Source: an uncultured Roseicyclus sp. (GTDB lineage: Bacteria; Pseudomonadota; Alphaproteobacteria; Rhodobacterales; Rhodobacteraceae). From it: a stretch of DNA of 64,000 nt. A program made the translations under genes and the position numbers. This document shows, piece by piece, positions 44,659 through 54,954 of this stretch (position 1 is the first letter of the stretch; each line of letters opens with the position of its first letter). The notes under the pieces are model-generated. The model had not been told where the DNA came from. It made no database searches and was given only the letters and a program-made list of their open reading frames with translations. The stretch covers positions 42,050-106,049 of the forward strand of contig CAKZPN010000002.1 in the NCBI GenBank assembly GCA_937139335.1, written 5' to 3'.

Positions 44659-45603
44659 TCAAAGGCCCAGCGCTGCCGAAACGGCGGCCTCGGCGTCGCC
44701 GCCATCGAGCGTGGTGACGCCGTCGAGCCAGCCCATCACGACATCGGGGTTGGCCGCCATCCACGCCGTCGCCGCCTCGTCCGGGTCGGTGCCGTCGTTC
44801 AGGATCGCGCCCATGATCTCGTTTTCCATCGCCAGCGTGAATTCGAGATTGTTGAGCAGCGCGCCGACATTCGGGCAATCCTCGACATAGCCCGCCCGCG
44901 TGTTGGTCAGCACCGTTGCGCCGCCAAGGTCGGGGCCGAACCAGTCATCGCCACCCTCGAGATAGGTGAGGTCGAAATTGGCGTTCATCGGGTGCGGTTC
45001 CCAGCCGAGGAAGACGATCGGCTCGTCGCGGTCCGAGGCGCGCTCCACCTGCGCCAGCATCCCCTGTTCCGAGGATTCGACGACCTCGAACTCTGCCGCG
45101 CCAAGGCCGAAGGCATCCGCCGCGATCATGTCGATGATCAGCCGGTTGCCGTCATTGCCGGGCTCGATGCCGTAGATCTGGCCGTCGAGCGCGTCGTAAT
45201 TGGCCGCGATGGTGGCGAAATCGGTGATGCCGAGCGCGGCCCCGGCGGCATTGGTGGCCAGCGTATACTTCGCGCCCTCGAGGTTGGTGCGCACGGTGTC
45301 GACGGTGCCGGCCTCGCGATAGGGCGCGATGTCGGCCTCCATCGTCGGCATCCAGTTGCCGAGGAACACGTCGACATCGCCGCTCGCCAGCGAGGTATAG
45401 GTCACCGGCACCGACAGCACCCGGATGTTGGTCTCGTAGCCCAGCGCCTCGAGCACGACGGTGGTGGCCGCCGTCGTCGCGGTGATGTCGGTCCAGCCCA
45501 CGTCCGAGAAGGTGACGGTGTCGCAGGCGTTCTGCGCCATCGCGGATCCGGCCACTAGGCCAAGGGCCAGCGCGCTGGCGGCGGTGCGTGTGGTGAAACT
45601 CAT
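44659..45603 (-). CDS. choX: choline ABC transporter substrate-binding protein ChoX
   Basis: A 314-residue periplasmic binding protein: signal peptide of about 23 residues (ending GSAMAQ), then an OpuAC-type domain with VTFSDVGWTDITATTAATTVVLEALGY, FLGNWMPTMEADI and FLGWEPHPMNANFDL, whose aromatic residues fit the choline-binding box. It starts 92 bases from divergent betI, with a GGGAG site. The BetI-like operator in that spacer suggests joint control with bet genes. Confidence 0.94.
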   Translation of the reverse strand: MSFTTRTAASALALGLVAGSAMAQNACDTVTFSDVGWTDITATTAATTVVLEALGYETNIRVLSVPVTYTSLASGDVDVFLGNWMPTMEADIAPYREAGTVDTVRTNLEGAKYTLATNAAGAALGITDFATIAANYDALDGQIYGIEPGNDGNRLIIDMIAADAFGLGAAEFEVVESSEQGMLAQVERASDRDEPIVFLGWEPHPMNANFDLTYLEGGDDWFGPDLGGATVLTNTRAGYVEDCPNVGALLNNLEFTLAMENEIMGAILNDGTDPDEAATAWMAANPDVVMGWLDGVTTLDGGDAEAAVSAALGL

Positions 45604-45633
45604 TGTGAACACTCCCTGTTGTGGTCTTTTTGT

Positions 45634-45651
45634 TGATTGACCAGTCAATTA
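45634..45651. promoter_or_regulatory. BetI-type operator between choX and betI
   Basis: TGATTGAC-CA-GTCAATTA is an almost perfect 18-bp inverted repeat in the 91-bp spacer between choX and betI. BetI is a TetR-family repressor that binds such a palindrome in its own promoter and releases it with choline, so this site could control uptake and oxidation genes together. Confidence 0.7.
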
Positions 45652-45694
45652 AAAACCTATTTTCTGCGATCATGCAACCTAAGAGGGATTTGCG

Positions 45695-46276
45695 ATGCCG
45701 CGCGTGGGCATGATGGCACTTCGTATGGACGCGCTTGTCAACGCCACGATCGGGGAGATTGGGCGCAAGGGCTCTCTCGACGTGACCGTGGGCCAGATCG
45801 CCAAGGCGGCCGGCGTGTCCTCGGCGCTGGCGCATCACTACTTCGGCTCCAAGGATGACCTGTTCCTGGCCGCGATGCGGGCGATTCTGTCGGATTTCGG
45901 CTCCGAGGCGCGGCGCGAGCTGCACGCGGCCATCGGCCCCCGTGCCCGTCTGGACGCGCTGGTGCGGGCCAGCTTCGGCGGCCGCAACTTCCAGCCCGAG
46001 GTCGTCGCGGCCTGGCTGAATTTCTACGTCCTCGCCCGCACCCAGCCCAAGGCGGCGCGGCTCCTGGGCATCTACCAGCGTCGGCTGGTGTCGAACCTGA
46101 CCCACGCGCTGCGCCCGCTCACCGACAGCCCGGCCGAGGTTGCGCGCACCGCCGCGGCGCTGATCGACGGGCTCTACATCCGCCACGCGCTGACCGCCGC
46201 CGGCCCGCCCGACGCGGGCGCCGCCATCGCCACCGTCGACCGCTACCTGACCCTTGCCATCGGAGACGCAGATTGA
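45695..46276 (+). CDS. betI: transcriptional repressor BetI
   Basis: A 193-residue TetR-family regulator. The helix-turn-helix is VTVGQIAKAAGVSSALAHHYFGSKDDLFLAAMRAI (about residues 29-63), and the ligand domain has the BetI-type AWLNFYVLARTQPKAARLL segment. BetI represses choline oxidation genes until choline is present. The stop overlaps the betC start by four bases (TTGA), making betI the first gene of betI-betC-betB-betA. An upstream in-frame start is less likely. Confidence 0.94.
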   Translation: MPRVGMMALRMDALVNATIGEIGRKGSLDVTVGQIAKAAGVSSALAHHYFGSKDDLFLAAMRAILSDFGSEARRELHAAIGPRARLDALVRASFGGRNFQPEVVAAWLNFYVLARTQPKAARLLGIYQRRLVSNLTHALRPLTDSPAEVARTAAALIDGLYIRHALTAAGPPDAGAAIATVDRYLTLAIGDAD

Positions 46277-47781
46277 CCCGCCCCAACATCCTGATCGTCA
46301 TGGTGGACCAGCTGAACGGTGCGCTTTTCCCCGACGGCCCGGTCGACTGGCTGCACGCGCCGAACCTGCGCGCGCTGGCCAATCGGTCCACCCGCTTCGC
46401 CAATGCCTACACCGCCTCGCCGCTCTGCGCGCCGGGGCGGGCGAGCTTCATGTCGGGTCAGCTTCCGTCGCGCACCGGCGTCTATGACAATGCCGCCGAG
46501 TTCGCCTCCGCGATCCCGACCTATGCTCACCACCTGCGCCGCGCGGGCTATTACACCGGCCTGTCCGGCAAGATGCATTTCGTCGGCCCCGACCAGTTGC
46601 ACGGGTTCGAGCAGCGCCTGACGACCGACATCTACCCCGCCGATTTCGGCTGGACCCCCGATTACCGCAAGCCGGGCGAGCGCATCGACTGGTGGTATCA
46701 CAACATGGGCAGCGTCACCGGCGCGGGCGTGGCCGAGATCTCGAACCAGATGGAATACGATGACGAGGTCGCCTTTATGGCCGAGCAGAAGCTCTATGAC
46801 CTCGCCCGCGGCAAGGATGCGCGCCCCTGGTGCCTGACCGTCAGCTTCACCCACCCGCACGATCCCTACGTCGCCCGCAAGCGGTTCTGGGATCTCTACG
46901 AGGATTGCGACCACCTCCAGCCCGAGGTGCCGGCCCTGCCCTACGAAGACCACGACCCGCACGCGCAGCGGATCTTTGACGCGAACGACTGGCGCAATTT
47001 CGTCATCACCGAGGATGACATCGCCCGGTCCCGCCGCGCCTATTTCGCCAACATCTCCTACCTCGACGAGAAGATCGGCAGCATCCTCGACGTGTTGGAG
47101 CGCACCCGGCAGGAGGCGATCGTCGTCTTCGTCTCCGACCACGGCGACATGCTGGGCGAGCGCGGATTGTGGTTCAAGATGAACTTCTACGAGGGCTCCG
47201 CCCGCGTGCCGCTGATGATCGCGGCCCCCGGCATGGAACCGGGGCTGGTGCAGGATGCCGTCTCTACCATCGACCTCTGCCCCACGCTCTGCGCACTGGC
47301 GGGTGTCTCGATGGCCGAGGTGATGCCCTGGACCGACGGTGAAAACCTCGTGCCGCTGGCCGCAGGACGCCGCCGCGAAAGCCCGGTCGCGATGGAATAC
47401 GCCGCCGAGGCCTCGATCTCGCCGCTGGTCGCACTGCGGCTCGGTCAATGGAAATACACCAACTGCGCCGTCGACCCCGAGCAGCTTTTCGACCTCGACG
47501 CCGACCAGCAGGAACGGGTGAACCTCGCCGACGACCCCGCGCACAGCGCCACGCTCGAACGTTTCCGCGTCATGGCCGCCGCCCGCTGGGATCTCGAGGC
47601 CTTCGACGCCGCCGTCCGCGAAAGCCAGGCGCGGCGCTGGGTGGTCTACGAGGCGCTGCGCAACGGCTCCTGGTACCCGTGGGACTTCCAACCGCTCCGC
47701 GACGCCTCCGAGCGCTTCATGCGTAACCACATGGACCTCAATGTTCTCGAGGAAAATCAACGCTTTCCGAGGGGGGAATGA
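46273..47781 (+). CDS. betC: choline-sulfatase BetC
   Basis: A 502-residue type I sulfatase. The CxPxR maturation motif is C52-APGR, whose cysteine becomes formylglycine; [13 protein letters not shown] and [15 protein letters not shown] hold the metal ligands, and the C-terminal region ([23 protein letters not shown]) is the choline-sulfatase tail. It frees choline from choline-O-sulfate in the cytoplasm. The start codon is TTG overlapping the betI stop. An anaerobic or FGE-type activating enzyme is needed but not in this window. Confidence 0.94.
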   Translation: MTRPNILIVMVDQLNGALFPDGPVDWLHAPNLRALANRSTRFANAYTASPLCAPGRASFMSGQLPSRTGVYDNAAEFASAIPTYAHHLRRAGYYTGLSGKMHFVGPDQLHGFEQRLTTDIYPADFGWTPDYRKPGERIDWWYHNMGSVTGAGVAEISNQMEYDDEVAFMAEQKLYDLARGKDARPWCLTVSFTHPHDPYVARKRFWDLYEDCDHLQPEVPALPYEDHDPHAQRIFDANDWRNFVITEDDIARSRRAYFANISYLDEKIGSILDVLERTRQEAIVVFVSDHGDMLGERGLWFKMNFYEGSARVPLMIAAPGMEPGLVQDAVSTIDLCPTLCALAGVSMAEVMPWTDGENLVPLAAGRRRESPVAMEYAAEASISPLVALRLGQWKYTNCAVDPEQLFDLDADQQERVNLADDPAHSATLERFRVMAAARWDLEAFDAAVRESQARRWVVYEALRNGSWYPWDFQPLRDASERFMRNHMDLNVLEENQRFPRGE

Positions 47782-49232
47782 TGCAAGCGCAACCCAAAGC
47801 CAGCCATTTCGTGAATGGCGCCTACCTCGAGGATACGGCCGGCGCGCCCATGCCGGTGATCTTCCCCGGCACCGGCGAGACCATCGCGCAGGTCCACGAG
47901 GCGACCCCCGCCGTGATCGAGGCCGCGCTGGCGTCGGCCAAGGCCGCCCAAGGCGCCTGGGCGGCGCTGATGCCGGTCGAACGCGGCCGCATCCTGCGCC
48001 GCGCCGCCGACATCATGCGCGCGCGAAACCGCGAGCTGTCCGAGCTGGAAACCCTCGACACCGGCAAGCCGATCTCGGAAACGCTGGTGGCCGACGCCAC
48101 CTCCGCCGCCGACGCGCTGGAATATTTCGGTGGCCTCGCCGCGACGCTGACAGGCGACCACGTCGCCCTCGGCGGCGACTGGGCCTACACGATGCGCATC
48201 CCGCTCGGCGTCTGCGTCGGCCTTGGCGCGTGGAACTACCCGACCCAGATCGCCGCGTGGAAAAGCGCCCCCGCGCTGGCCTGCGGCAACACAATGGTCT
48301 TCAAACCGGCGGAACAGACGCCGCTCTGTGCCCTGAAACTCGCCGAAATCCTGACCGAGGCCGGCGCGCCGCCGGGTGTCTTCAACGTGGTGCAGGGCGC
48401 CGGCACCGTCGGCCGCGCGCTGGTCGAGGATGCGCGCACCGCCAAGGTCTCGCTCACCGGCTCCGCGCCCACCGGCAAGAAAGTCTACGCCGCCGCCGCC
48501 GCGCAGATGAAGCACGTCACGATGGAACTCGGCGGCAAGTCGCCCCTCATCATCTTCGACGATGCCGACCTCGACAGCGCCGTCTCCGCCGCGATCAACG
48601 CCAATTTCTTCGCCTCGGGCCAGGTCTGCTCCAACGGCACCCGCGTCTTCGTGCAGCGCGCCATCAAGGACGCCTTCCTCGACCGGCTGACCGCCCGCGT
48701 GGCCAAGGCGACCATCGGCGACCCGCGGGACGAGGCCACGACCTTCGGCCCGATGGCGAGTGAAGATCAGCTCGCAATCACCTGTTCCTACATCGAAAAA
48801 GGAAAATCCGAAGGCGCGCGCTTGGTCCACGGCGGCCGCCGCCTCGACCGCCCCGGCACCTACATCGAACCGACCATCTTCGCCGATGTCACCGACGACA
48901 TGGCCATCGCCCGAGAGGAGATCTTCGGCCCGGTCATGTCCGTCCTCGACTTCGACACCGAGGACGAAGTGATCGCGCGCGCCAATGCCACCGACCTCGG
49001 CCTCTCGGGCGCGGTCTTCACCCGCGACTTCACCCGCGCGCACCGCGTTGTGGGCCTCATCGAGGCCGGCACCGTTTGGATCAACCAGTACAACCTCACG
49101 CCGGTCGAGGTCCCCTTCGGCGGCGTGAAGGGCTCGGGCGTCGGCCGCGAAAACGCCCGCGCGGCGATCGAGGCCTACAGCCAGCTCAAGACCGTCTACG
49201 TCGGTATGACCCCGGTGGAGGCGGCGTATTGA
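47778..49232 (+). CDS. betB: betaine-aldehyde dehydrogenase BetB
   Basis: A 484-residue aldehyde dehydrogenase. The catalytic cysteine is C284 ([10 protein letters not shown]), the general base E250 (MELGGKSP), and [21 protein letters not shown] near residue 151 carries the active-site asparagine. It oxidises betaine aldehyde to glycine betaine with NAD. The ATG at 47778 overlaps the betC stop and is preceded by a GGGGGG-rich site; a second ATG directly follows. The stop shares one base with the betA start. Confidence 0.95.
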   Translation: MMQAQPKASHFVNGAYLEDTAGAPMPVIFPGTGETIAQVHEATPAVIEAALASAKAAQGAWAALMPVERGRILRRAADIMRARNRELSELETLDTGKPISETLVADATSAADALEYFGGLAATLTGDHVALGGDWAYTMRIPLGVCVGLGAWNYPTQIAAWKSAPALACGNTMVFKPAEQTPLCALKLAEILTEAGAPPGVFNVVQGAGTVGRALVEDARTAKVSLTGSAPTGKKVYAAAAAQMKHVTMELGGKSPLIIFDDADLDSAVSAAINANFFASGQVCSNGTRVFVQRAIKDAFLDRLTARVAKATIGDPRDEATTFGPMASEDQLAITCSYIEKGKSEGARLVHGGRRLDRPGTYIEPTIFADVTDDMAIAREEIFGPVMSVLDFDTEDEVIARANATDLGLSGAVFTRDFTRAHRVVGLIEAGTVWINQYNLTPVEVPFGGVKGSGVGRENARAAIEAYSQLKTVYVGMTPVEAAY

Positions 49233-50917
49233 TGACCGAGCAGATGGAAGCGGACTACGTCATCGTCGGCGCCGGCTCCGCCGGCTGCGCCATCGCCTAC
49301 CGCCTTGCTGAAGCGGGGAAATCCGTCATCGTCGTGGAACATGGCGGCAGCGACTGGGGGCCGTTCATCAACATGCCCGCGGCGCTCAGCTATCCGATGA
49401 GCATGCGGCGCTACGACTGGGGCTACAGGACCGAGCCCGAGCCGCACATGGGTGGCCGCATCATGGCCGTCCCGCGCGGCAAGGTCATCGGCGGTTCCTC
49501 CTCGATCAACGGGATGATCTACGTCCGGGGCCACGCCCGCGACTTCGACACCTGGGCCGAGATGGGGGCCGAGGGCTGGTCCTACGCCGATGTGCTGCCC
49601 TATTTCAAACGCTCCGAGCACTGGCACGGCGCGGGCGGCGACGGCGCCTTCCGCGGCACCGCGGGGCCGGTCCACGTCACACGCGGGCCGCAAAGGAACC
49701 CCCTTTTCAAGGCCTTCACCGAATCCGGCACCAACGCCGGCTATGGCGCGACCGAGGATTACAACGGCCAGCGGCAGGAAGGCTTCGGCGCCTTCGAGAT
49801 GACGGTCTGGAAGGGCGAGCGCTGGTCGGCGGCCAAGGCGTACCTGCGCCCGGCCCTGAAACGCCCGAACTGCACCCTGACCCGCGGGCTGGTGGAGCGC
49901 GTCGAGATCGTCGAGGGCCGCGCCACCGGCGTGCGGCTGGCGGGCGGCAAGCTGATCCGCGCGCGCGCCGAGGTGATCTTGTCCGCCGGTCCGATCAATT
50001 CGCCTAAAATTCTCATGCTCAGTGGAATTGGACCCGCCAAGCACGTGATCGAGCACGGACTTCCTGTTCTGGCGGACAGGCCCGGCGTGGGCGCGAACCT
50101 GCAAGACCACCTCGAGATGTATATCCAGTACGCCGCGACCCAACCGGTCAGCCTGGCGCCCTACTGGTCGCTCTGGGGCAAGGCGCTGGTCGGCACGCAA
50201 TGGATGCTGACCCGCACCGGCCTGGGTGCGTCGAACAATTTCGAGGCCTGTGGTTTCATCCGCTCGCGCGCCGGCATCGAATATCCCGACATCCAGTTCC
50301 ACTTCCTGCCCATCGCGGTCCGCTACGACGGCAAGACCGCGGCAGCGGGCCACGGTTTCCAGGCCCATGTCGGGCCGATGCGCTCGAAAAGCCGGGGCGC
50401 GGTGACGCTGCGCTCGGCAAATCCCGCCGAAGCGCCGAAGATCAACTTCAACTACATGTCGCAAGCCTATGATTGGGAAGAGTTTCGCACTGCGATCCGC
50501 CTCACCCGCGAGATCTTTGCGACCGATCCCATCGCAAGCTATGTCGACCACGAAATCCAGCCCGGCGCGGGGGCGCAGAGCGATGCGGAGCTTGACGCGG
50601 TAATCCGCGAACATGCCGAAAGCGCCTACCACCCCTGCGGCACAGCCCGCATGGGCCGCCGCGACGACCCAATGGCGGTGGTGGACCCGGAGACGCGCGT
50701 GATCGGGGTTGAGGGGTTGCGCCTCGCCGACAGTTCGGTCTTCCCCTTGATCCCGAACGGAAATCTCAACGCGCCCTCGATCATGGTGGGCGAGAAGGCC
50801 GCCGACCACATCCTGGGCCGCGCCCCCCTGCCGCGCGAGAACCTCGAACCCTGGATCGCACCGGACTGGCAGGCGAGCCAGCGCGAAAGCCACGCGCAGG
50901 CCGCCGCGGCGGAATAG
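49232..50917 (+). CDS. betA: choline dehydrogenase BetA
   Basis: A 561-residue GMC flavoprotein. The FAD-binding loop is [18 protein letters not shown] (about 12-29), the GMC signatures are [20 protein letters not shown] near residue 80 and GAGPINSP-like [17 protein letters not shown] near 250, and [12 protein letters not shown] carries the catalytic histidine. It oxidises choline to betaine aldehyde, passing electrons to the respiratory chain. It ends the betICBA operon by a TGATG overlap. Confidence 0.95.
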   Translation: MTEQMEADYVIVGAGSAGCAIAYRLAEAGKSVIVVEHGGSDWGPFINMPAALSYPMSMRRYDWGYRTEPEPHMGGRIMAVPRGKVIGGSSSINGMIYVRGHARDFDTWAEMGAEGWSYADVLPYFKRSEHWHGAGGDGAFRGTAGPVHVTRGPQRNPLFKAFTESGTNAGYGATEDYNGQRQEGFGAFEMTVWKGERWSAAKAYLRPALKRPNCTLTRGLVERVEIVEGRATGVRLAGGKLIRARAEVILSAGPINSPKILMLSGIGPAKHVIEHGLPVLADRPGVGANLQDHLEMYIQYAATQPVSLAPYWSLWGKALVGTQWMLTRTGLGASNNFEACGFIRSRAGIEYPDIQFHFLPIAVRYDGKTAAAGHGFQAHVGPMRSKSRGAVTLRSANPAEAPKINFNYMSQAYDWEEFRTAIRLTREIFATDPIASYVDHEIQPGAGAQSDAELDAVIREHAESAYHPCGTARMGRRDDPMAVVDPETRVIGVEGLRLADSSVFPLIPNGNLNAPSIMVGEKAADHILGRAPLPRENLEPWIAPDWQASQRESHAQAAAAE

Positions 50918-50931
50918 AGGCCTGCCGGGAC

Positions 50932-50953
50932 GGCGGATCGGCGGCGATCCGCC
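50932..50953. terminator. hairpin after betA
   Basis: GGCGGATC and GATCCGCC form an 8-bp stem with a six-base loop, 14 bases after the betA stop. No T-run follows, so it is a weak terminator candidate or an RNA 3'-end stabiliser. Confidence 0.4.
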
Positions 50954-51023
50954 ATGGCATGCTTCCGAACCGGAGCCTCATGCGTTAGGTCTGAAGCAAA
51001 CGGACCCAACAGGAACCTTCGCG

Positions 51024-52400
51024 ATGACACGCATCCCCCCCCTGACCTGTTTCAAGGCCTATGACATCCGCGGTCGCCTCGGCGACGAGCTGAACGAAGA
51101 CATCGCCGAACGCATCGGCCGCGCCTTCGCCGAGGTGATGGGCGCCAAGCGCGTGGTTCTGGGCCGCGACGTACGCCCGACCTCCGAAAGTCTGGCCCAT
51201 GCCGTCGCGCGTGGGTTGATGGCTGCGGGCGTCGAGGTCCTGGACCTGGGCCTCTCGGGAACGGAAGAGACCTATTTCGCCACCACGCATCTGGGTGCCG
51301 ACGGCGGGATCTGCGTCACGGCGAGCCATAATCCCATGGATTACAACGGGATGAAGATGGTCAAGTCCGGCTCCGCCCCGATCGGCAGCGCCGACGGCAT
51401 GGACGCGATCAAGGCGCTGGCCGAGAGCGGTGAGTTCGCCGCCGAGCAGCCCGGCGGCAAGATCACCGACGCCAGCGGCACCCGCCCGGCTTATGTCGAG
51501 AAACTGATGGAGTTCGTCGACGTCTCCGCGCTGACCCCCCTGAAGGTGCTGGTGAACGCAGGCCACGGCGCCGCTGGCCCGACCTTCGACGCGATTGCCG
51601 AGGCGCTGGCCGCGCGCAATGCCCCGCTCGAATTCATCCGCGTCTACCACACCCCCGACGGCAGCTTCCCGGCCGGCATCCCGAACCCGCTTCTCGACGA
51701 AAACCAGCCGCTCACTGCCGACCCCGTCGTCGAACATGGCGCCGACATGGGTGTCGCCTGGGACGGCGACTTCGACCGCTGCTTCTTCTTCGACCATGCC
51801 GGCGGCTTCATCCCCGGCGAATATGTCGTGGGCCTGCTGGCCGAAGCGTTTCTCGCCAAGGAACCCGGCGAGAAGATCGTCCACGACCCGCGCGTGGTCT
51901 GGGCGACGCAGGCCGTGGTGGAGGAGATGGGCGGCGAGGCCGTGCAGTCGAAATGCGGCCATTCCCACATCAAGCAGGTCATGCGCGACACCGGCGCGAT
52001 CTACGGCGGCGAGATGTCCGCGCATCACTATTTCCGCGATTTCATGGCTTGCGACAGCGGCATGATCCCGATGCTCCTGATGATCGAACTGGTCTGCCGC
52101 CGGGGCGAAAGCCTCAAGGACATCCTGGCCGAGCGCCGCGCCGCCTACCCGTCCTCGGGCGAGGTGAACTTCCGGGTAAAGGACCAGGCCGCCGTAATCG
52201 CCCGGATCGAGGAGACCTATGCCCCCAAGGCCGAGGCCCGCGACGAGATGGACGGGCTCTCGCTCTCCTTCGGCGACTGGCGTTTCAACCTGCGCGCTTC
52301 CAACACCGAACCGCTGTTGCGGCTGAACATCGAGGCGCACGGCAAGCCCGAGCTGGTGGCCGAAAAGCTGGCCGAGATGCGCGCGCTGATCGAGGCCTGA
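51024..52400 (+). CDS. phosphomannomutase/phosphoglucomutase
   Basis: A 458-residue alpha-D-phosphohexomutase with all four family motifs: the phosphoserine loop TASHNP (S101), the metal loop DGDFDR (247-252), the sugar-binding loop GGEMSAHH (328-335) and the phosphate loop RASNTEP near residue 425. It interconverts hexose 1- and 6-phosphates and so supplies GDP-mannose or UDP-glucose for the surface polysaccharides encoded elsewhere in the window. It stands alone between betA and the hydantoinase cluster. Which hexose it prefers cannot be read from the sequence. Confidence 0.93.
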   Translation: MTRIPPLTCFKAYDIRGRLGDELNEDIAERIGRAFAEVMGAKRVVLGRDVRPTSESLAHAVARGLMAAGVEVLDLGLSGTEETYFATTHLGADGGICVTASHNPMDYNGMKMVKSGSAPIGSADGMDAIKALAESGEFAAEQPGGKITDASGTRPAYVEKLMEFVDVSALTPLKVLVNAGHGAAGPTFDAIAEALAARNAPLEFIRVYHTPDGSFPAGIPNPLLDENQPLTADPVVEHGADMGVAWDGDFDRCFFFDHAGGFIPGEYVVGLLAEAFLAKEPGEKIVHDPRVVWATQAVVEEMGGEAVQSKCGHSHIKQVMRDTGAIYGGEMSAHHYFRDFMACDSGMIPMLLMIELVCRRGESLKDILAERRAAYPSSGEVNFRVKDQAAVIARIEETYAPKAEARDEMDGLSLSFGDWRFNLRASNTEPLLRLNIEAHGKPELVAEKLAEMRALIEA

Positions 52401-52474
52401 CCGCCGCCCCGTCTGGACCCGTCTGGACAGTGCCGCGCGGCTCGCCCATGCTTTGCCCGGAACAGGGGACAGTC

Positions 52475-53890
52475 ATGGCATACGATCTGGTCATCCGCGG
52501 CGGGCGGGTCGTGACGGGCGGCGCGATGGTGGACGCCGACATCGCCGTCGCGCAGGGCCGGATCGCGGCCATCGGCACCGGCTTCGACGGCGCCGAGGTG
52601 ATCGAGGCCAATGGCCTCCTTGTCACCCCCGGCGGCGTTGATCCGCATTGCCATATCGAGCAGATGTCGGGCATGGGCCTGATGAACGCCGACACGTTCG
52701 AAACAGCGTCGCGCTCGGCCGCGATGGGCGGCACGACCTCCGTCATCTCCTTCGCGGCGCAGGGAAAAGGCCAGCGCCTTAGCGACACCGTCGCCGACTA
52801 CGCCGCCCGCGCGCAACACGGCGCGGCCATCGACCACGCCTTCCACATCTCGGTCAGCGACCCCGACGCGCCCGCCTTCGAGGCCGACCTGCGCGCGCTG
52901 ATCGCCGCAGGCCACCGCTCGGTCAAGGTGTTCACCACCTACAACATCGGCCTCGACGACGCGCAGATCCTCGAGATTCTGCGCATCGCGGGGGCTGCCG
53001 GCGCCCTCACCTGCATCCACGCCGAGAACGACGCGATCATCAGTGCCACCCGCGCCCGCCTGCTGGCTGAGGGGCGCACCCGGCCGCTCGACCACGCCGC
53101 CTCCCGCCCCCGCGCGGCCGAGATCGAGGCCATCGCGCGCATGTGCCGGCTGGCCGAGGTCGCGCAGGCCCCGGTGATGATCTTCCACGTCTCGACGGCG
53201 GAAGGCGTGGCCGAGATCGCCGCCGCTCGCGCCCGAGGCGCGCCCATCTGGGCCGAGACCTGCCCGCATTACCTGTTCCAGACCGAGGCGGTGCTCGACA
53301 AACCGGGCCGCGAGGGCGCGAAATGGATGTGCTCGCCGCCGCAACGGACCGAGGCCGATCAGGACGCGCTCTGGGCCGGGCTCGCAATGGGGCATCTGCA
53401 ACTGGTCTCCTCCGACCACGCGCCCTACCGTTTTGACGAGACGGGAAAATTCTCCAACGGCCTCGACGCGCCGTTCCCCGGCATCGCCAACGGCATGCCC
53501 GGCCTTGAACTACGCCAGCCGCTGATGTTCGACGCGATGGTGTCGCGCGGGCGGCTCGGGCTTGCCGCCTTTGCCCGGCTGACGGCGGAGGCGCCCGCCG
53601 ACCTCTACGGCCTGCCCGGCAAGGGCCGCATCGCGCCCGGCTACGACGCCGACCTCGTGCTCTGGGACCCCGCGCACACCCACACCTACGGCGCCAACGA
53701 CCTGCACGACAACGTTGGCTACAACCCGTTCGAGGGCACCACCGTCACCGGCTGGCCCATCGCCACCCTGTTGCGCGGCACGCCCGTGATGCGCGACGGC
53801 GCGTATCTTGGCCAGCCCGGTGCGGGCCAATGGCTGCCGCGCGACGTGATCGGCACCGACCCCGCCGACCTGACAGGAAGCCTGCCATGA
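52475..53890 (+). CDS. dihydropyrimidinase/hydantoinase-family cyclic amidohydrolase
   Basis: A 471-residue amidohydrolase with an intact binuclear metal site: H58 and H60 (DPHCHIE), the carboxylated lysine K151 (SVKVFTTYN), H182 (IHAEN), H238 (FHVS) and D314 (SSDHAPY). Members open cyclic diamides such as dihydrouracil, hydantoins and allantoin. The metal site is kept, so it should be active, but the ring substrate is not clear. The ATG at 52475 starts the standard MAYDLVIRGGRVV block. It leads a coupled run with VOC, racemase and DHDPS-like genes. Confidence 0.88.
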   Translation: MAYDLVIRGGRVVTGGAMVDADIAVAQGRIAAIGTGFDGAEVIEANGLLVTPGGVDPHCHIEQMSGMGLMNADTFETASRSAAMGGTTSVISFAAQGKGQRLSDTVADYAARAQHGAAIDHAFHISVSDPDAPAFEADLRALIAAGHRSVKVFTTYNIGLDDAQILEILRIAGAAGALTCIHAENDAIISATRARLLAEGRTRPLDHAASRPRAAEIEAIARMCRLAEVAQAPVMIFHVSTAEGVAEIAAARARGAPIWAETCPHYLFQTEAVLDKPGREGAKWMCSPPQRTEADQDALWAGLAMGHLQLVSSDHAPYRFDETGKFSNGLDAPFPGIANGMPGLELRQPLMFDAMVSRGRLGLAAFARLTAEAPADLYGLPGKGRIAPGYDADLVLWDPAHTHTYGANDLHDNVGYNPFEGTTVTGWPIATLLRGTPVMRDGAYLGQPGAGQWLPRDVIGTDPADLTGSLP

Positions 53891-54282
53891 GTGCCCGCCC
53901 CACCGCGCCGAACCAGCTTGCCATCACCTTCCTCTATTACCGCGACCTCGCGACCGCCTTCGCCTTCTACCGCGACGTGCTGGGCCTGCGCCTTGCCATC
54001 GACCAGGGCGACCTCGCCAAGATCATGGAGATCGCGCCGAACGCCCACCTGGGCCTCGTGGACGAGGCGAAGGGGATGAACGACTGGCAGGCGGAAAAAT
54101 GCGTGCAGATCTGCATCCGCGTTGAGGATGTGCAAGCCTGGCATGACTATCTAGCCTCCTGCAGCGTCGATAGCCTGTCGCGGATGTTCGAAAATCAGAC
54201 AATCGGCATCCGTGCTTTCGTCTTCCGCGACCCCGAGGGCTACCAGGTCGAGATCCAGCAGGCGACGAGGGCAGGCGCATGA
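53887..54282 (+). CDS. VOC (glyoxalase/dioxygenase-fold) protein
   Basis: A 131-residue vicinal-oxygen-chelate fold protein: the N-terminal ITFLYYRDLATAFAFYRDVLGLRLAID and C-terminal RAFVFRDPEGYQVEIQQ are the two halves of the betaalpha-beta-beta-beta repeat, and the glutamate in VEIQ is a usual metal ligand. Its reaction is unknown; in this cluster it could act as an isomerase, epimerase or hydrolase on the opened ring. It overlaps the hydantoinase stop and the racemase start by four bases each. Confidence 0.85.
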   Translation: MSARPTAPNQLAITFLYYRDLATAFAFYRDVLGLRLAIDQGDLAKIMEIAPNAHLGLVDEAKGMNDWQAEKCVQICIRVEDVQAWHDYLASCSVDSLSRMFENQTIGIRAFVFRDPEGYQVEIQQATRAGA

Positions 54283-54953
54283 CCGGCACGCTCTACGTCA
54301 TTAATCCCAACTCGTCGCAGACTGTGACCGACGGCATCGCGCAGGCCATCGCGCCCCTCCAAGGCATGGGCGCGCCCATCGAATGCCTCACGCTCGCCGA
54401 AGGCCCGCCCGGCATCGAAAGCCAGGCGCAGGCGGACGAGACCATCGCGCCGATGCTCCGCCTCACCGCGTCGCTGGAAGACACCGCCGCAGGATTCGTC
54501 ATCGCCTGTTTCGGCGACCCCGGCGTCCACGCGCTGCGTGACCGGACGGCAAAGCCTGTCCTCGGCATCCAGGAGGCCGCCATCGCCAGCGCCCTCACCC
54601 TCGGCCAGCGCTTCGGCATCATCGCGATCCTGCGCACTTCGATCCCGCGTCACCTGCGCAGCCTCGGCGCCATGGGCGTGCTGGACCGGCTCGCGGGCGA
54701 CCGCGCGCTGGGCCTCGGCGTCGCCGAACTCGCCGACCCCGACACCACGCAGGCGCGTCTTATCGACACCGGCCGCGCGCTTCGCGACGAGGACGGCGCC
54801 GATGTCCTGATCCTTGGCTGCGCCGGAATGGCGCGCTACAGGGGCGTGCTGGAACAGGCGCTCGGCCTGCCGGTGATCGACCCCTGCCAGGCGGCGGCCG
54901 CCATGATGCTGGGCCGGATCAAGCTCACACAGACCCACAGACCCGGAGGCTGA
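54279..54953 (+). CDS. aspartate/glutamate/hydantoin racemase family protein
   Basis: A 224-residue two-domain racemase. LYVINPNSSQTVTDGI is the phosphate-like loop at the N-terminus, and the two cysteines expected to act as acid and base are C77 (IACFGDPG) and C181 (ILGCAGMARY). Members invert amino acids or 5-substituted hydantoins. Coupling to a cyclic amidohydrolase suggests the hydantoin-racemase branch, converting L to D isomers so that the whole racemate can be used. The stop lies one base before the DHDPS-like start. Confidence 0.88.
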   Translation: MTGTLYVINPNSSQTVTDGIAQAIAPLQGMGAPIECLTLAEGPPGIESQAQADETIAPMLRLTASLEDTAAGFVIACFGDPGVHALRDRTAKPVLGIQEAAIASALTLGQRFGIIAILRTSIPRHLRSLGAMGVLDRLAGDRALGLGVAELADPDTTQARLIDTGRALRDEDGADVLILGCAGMARYRGVLEQALGLPVIDPCQAAAAMMLGRIKLTQTHRPGG

Positions 54954-54954
54954 C

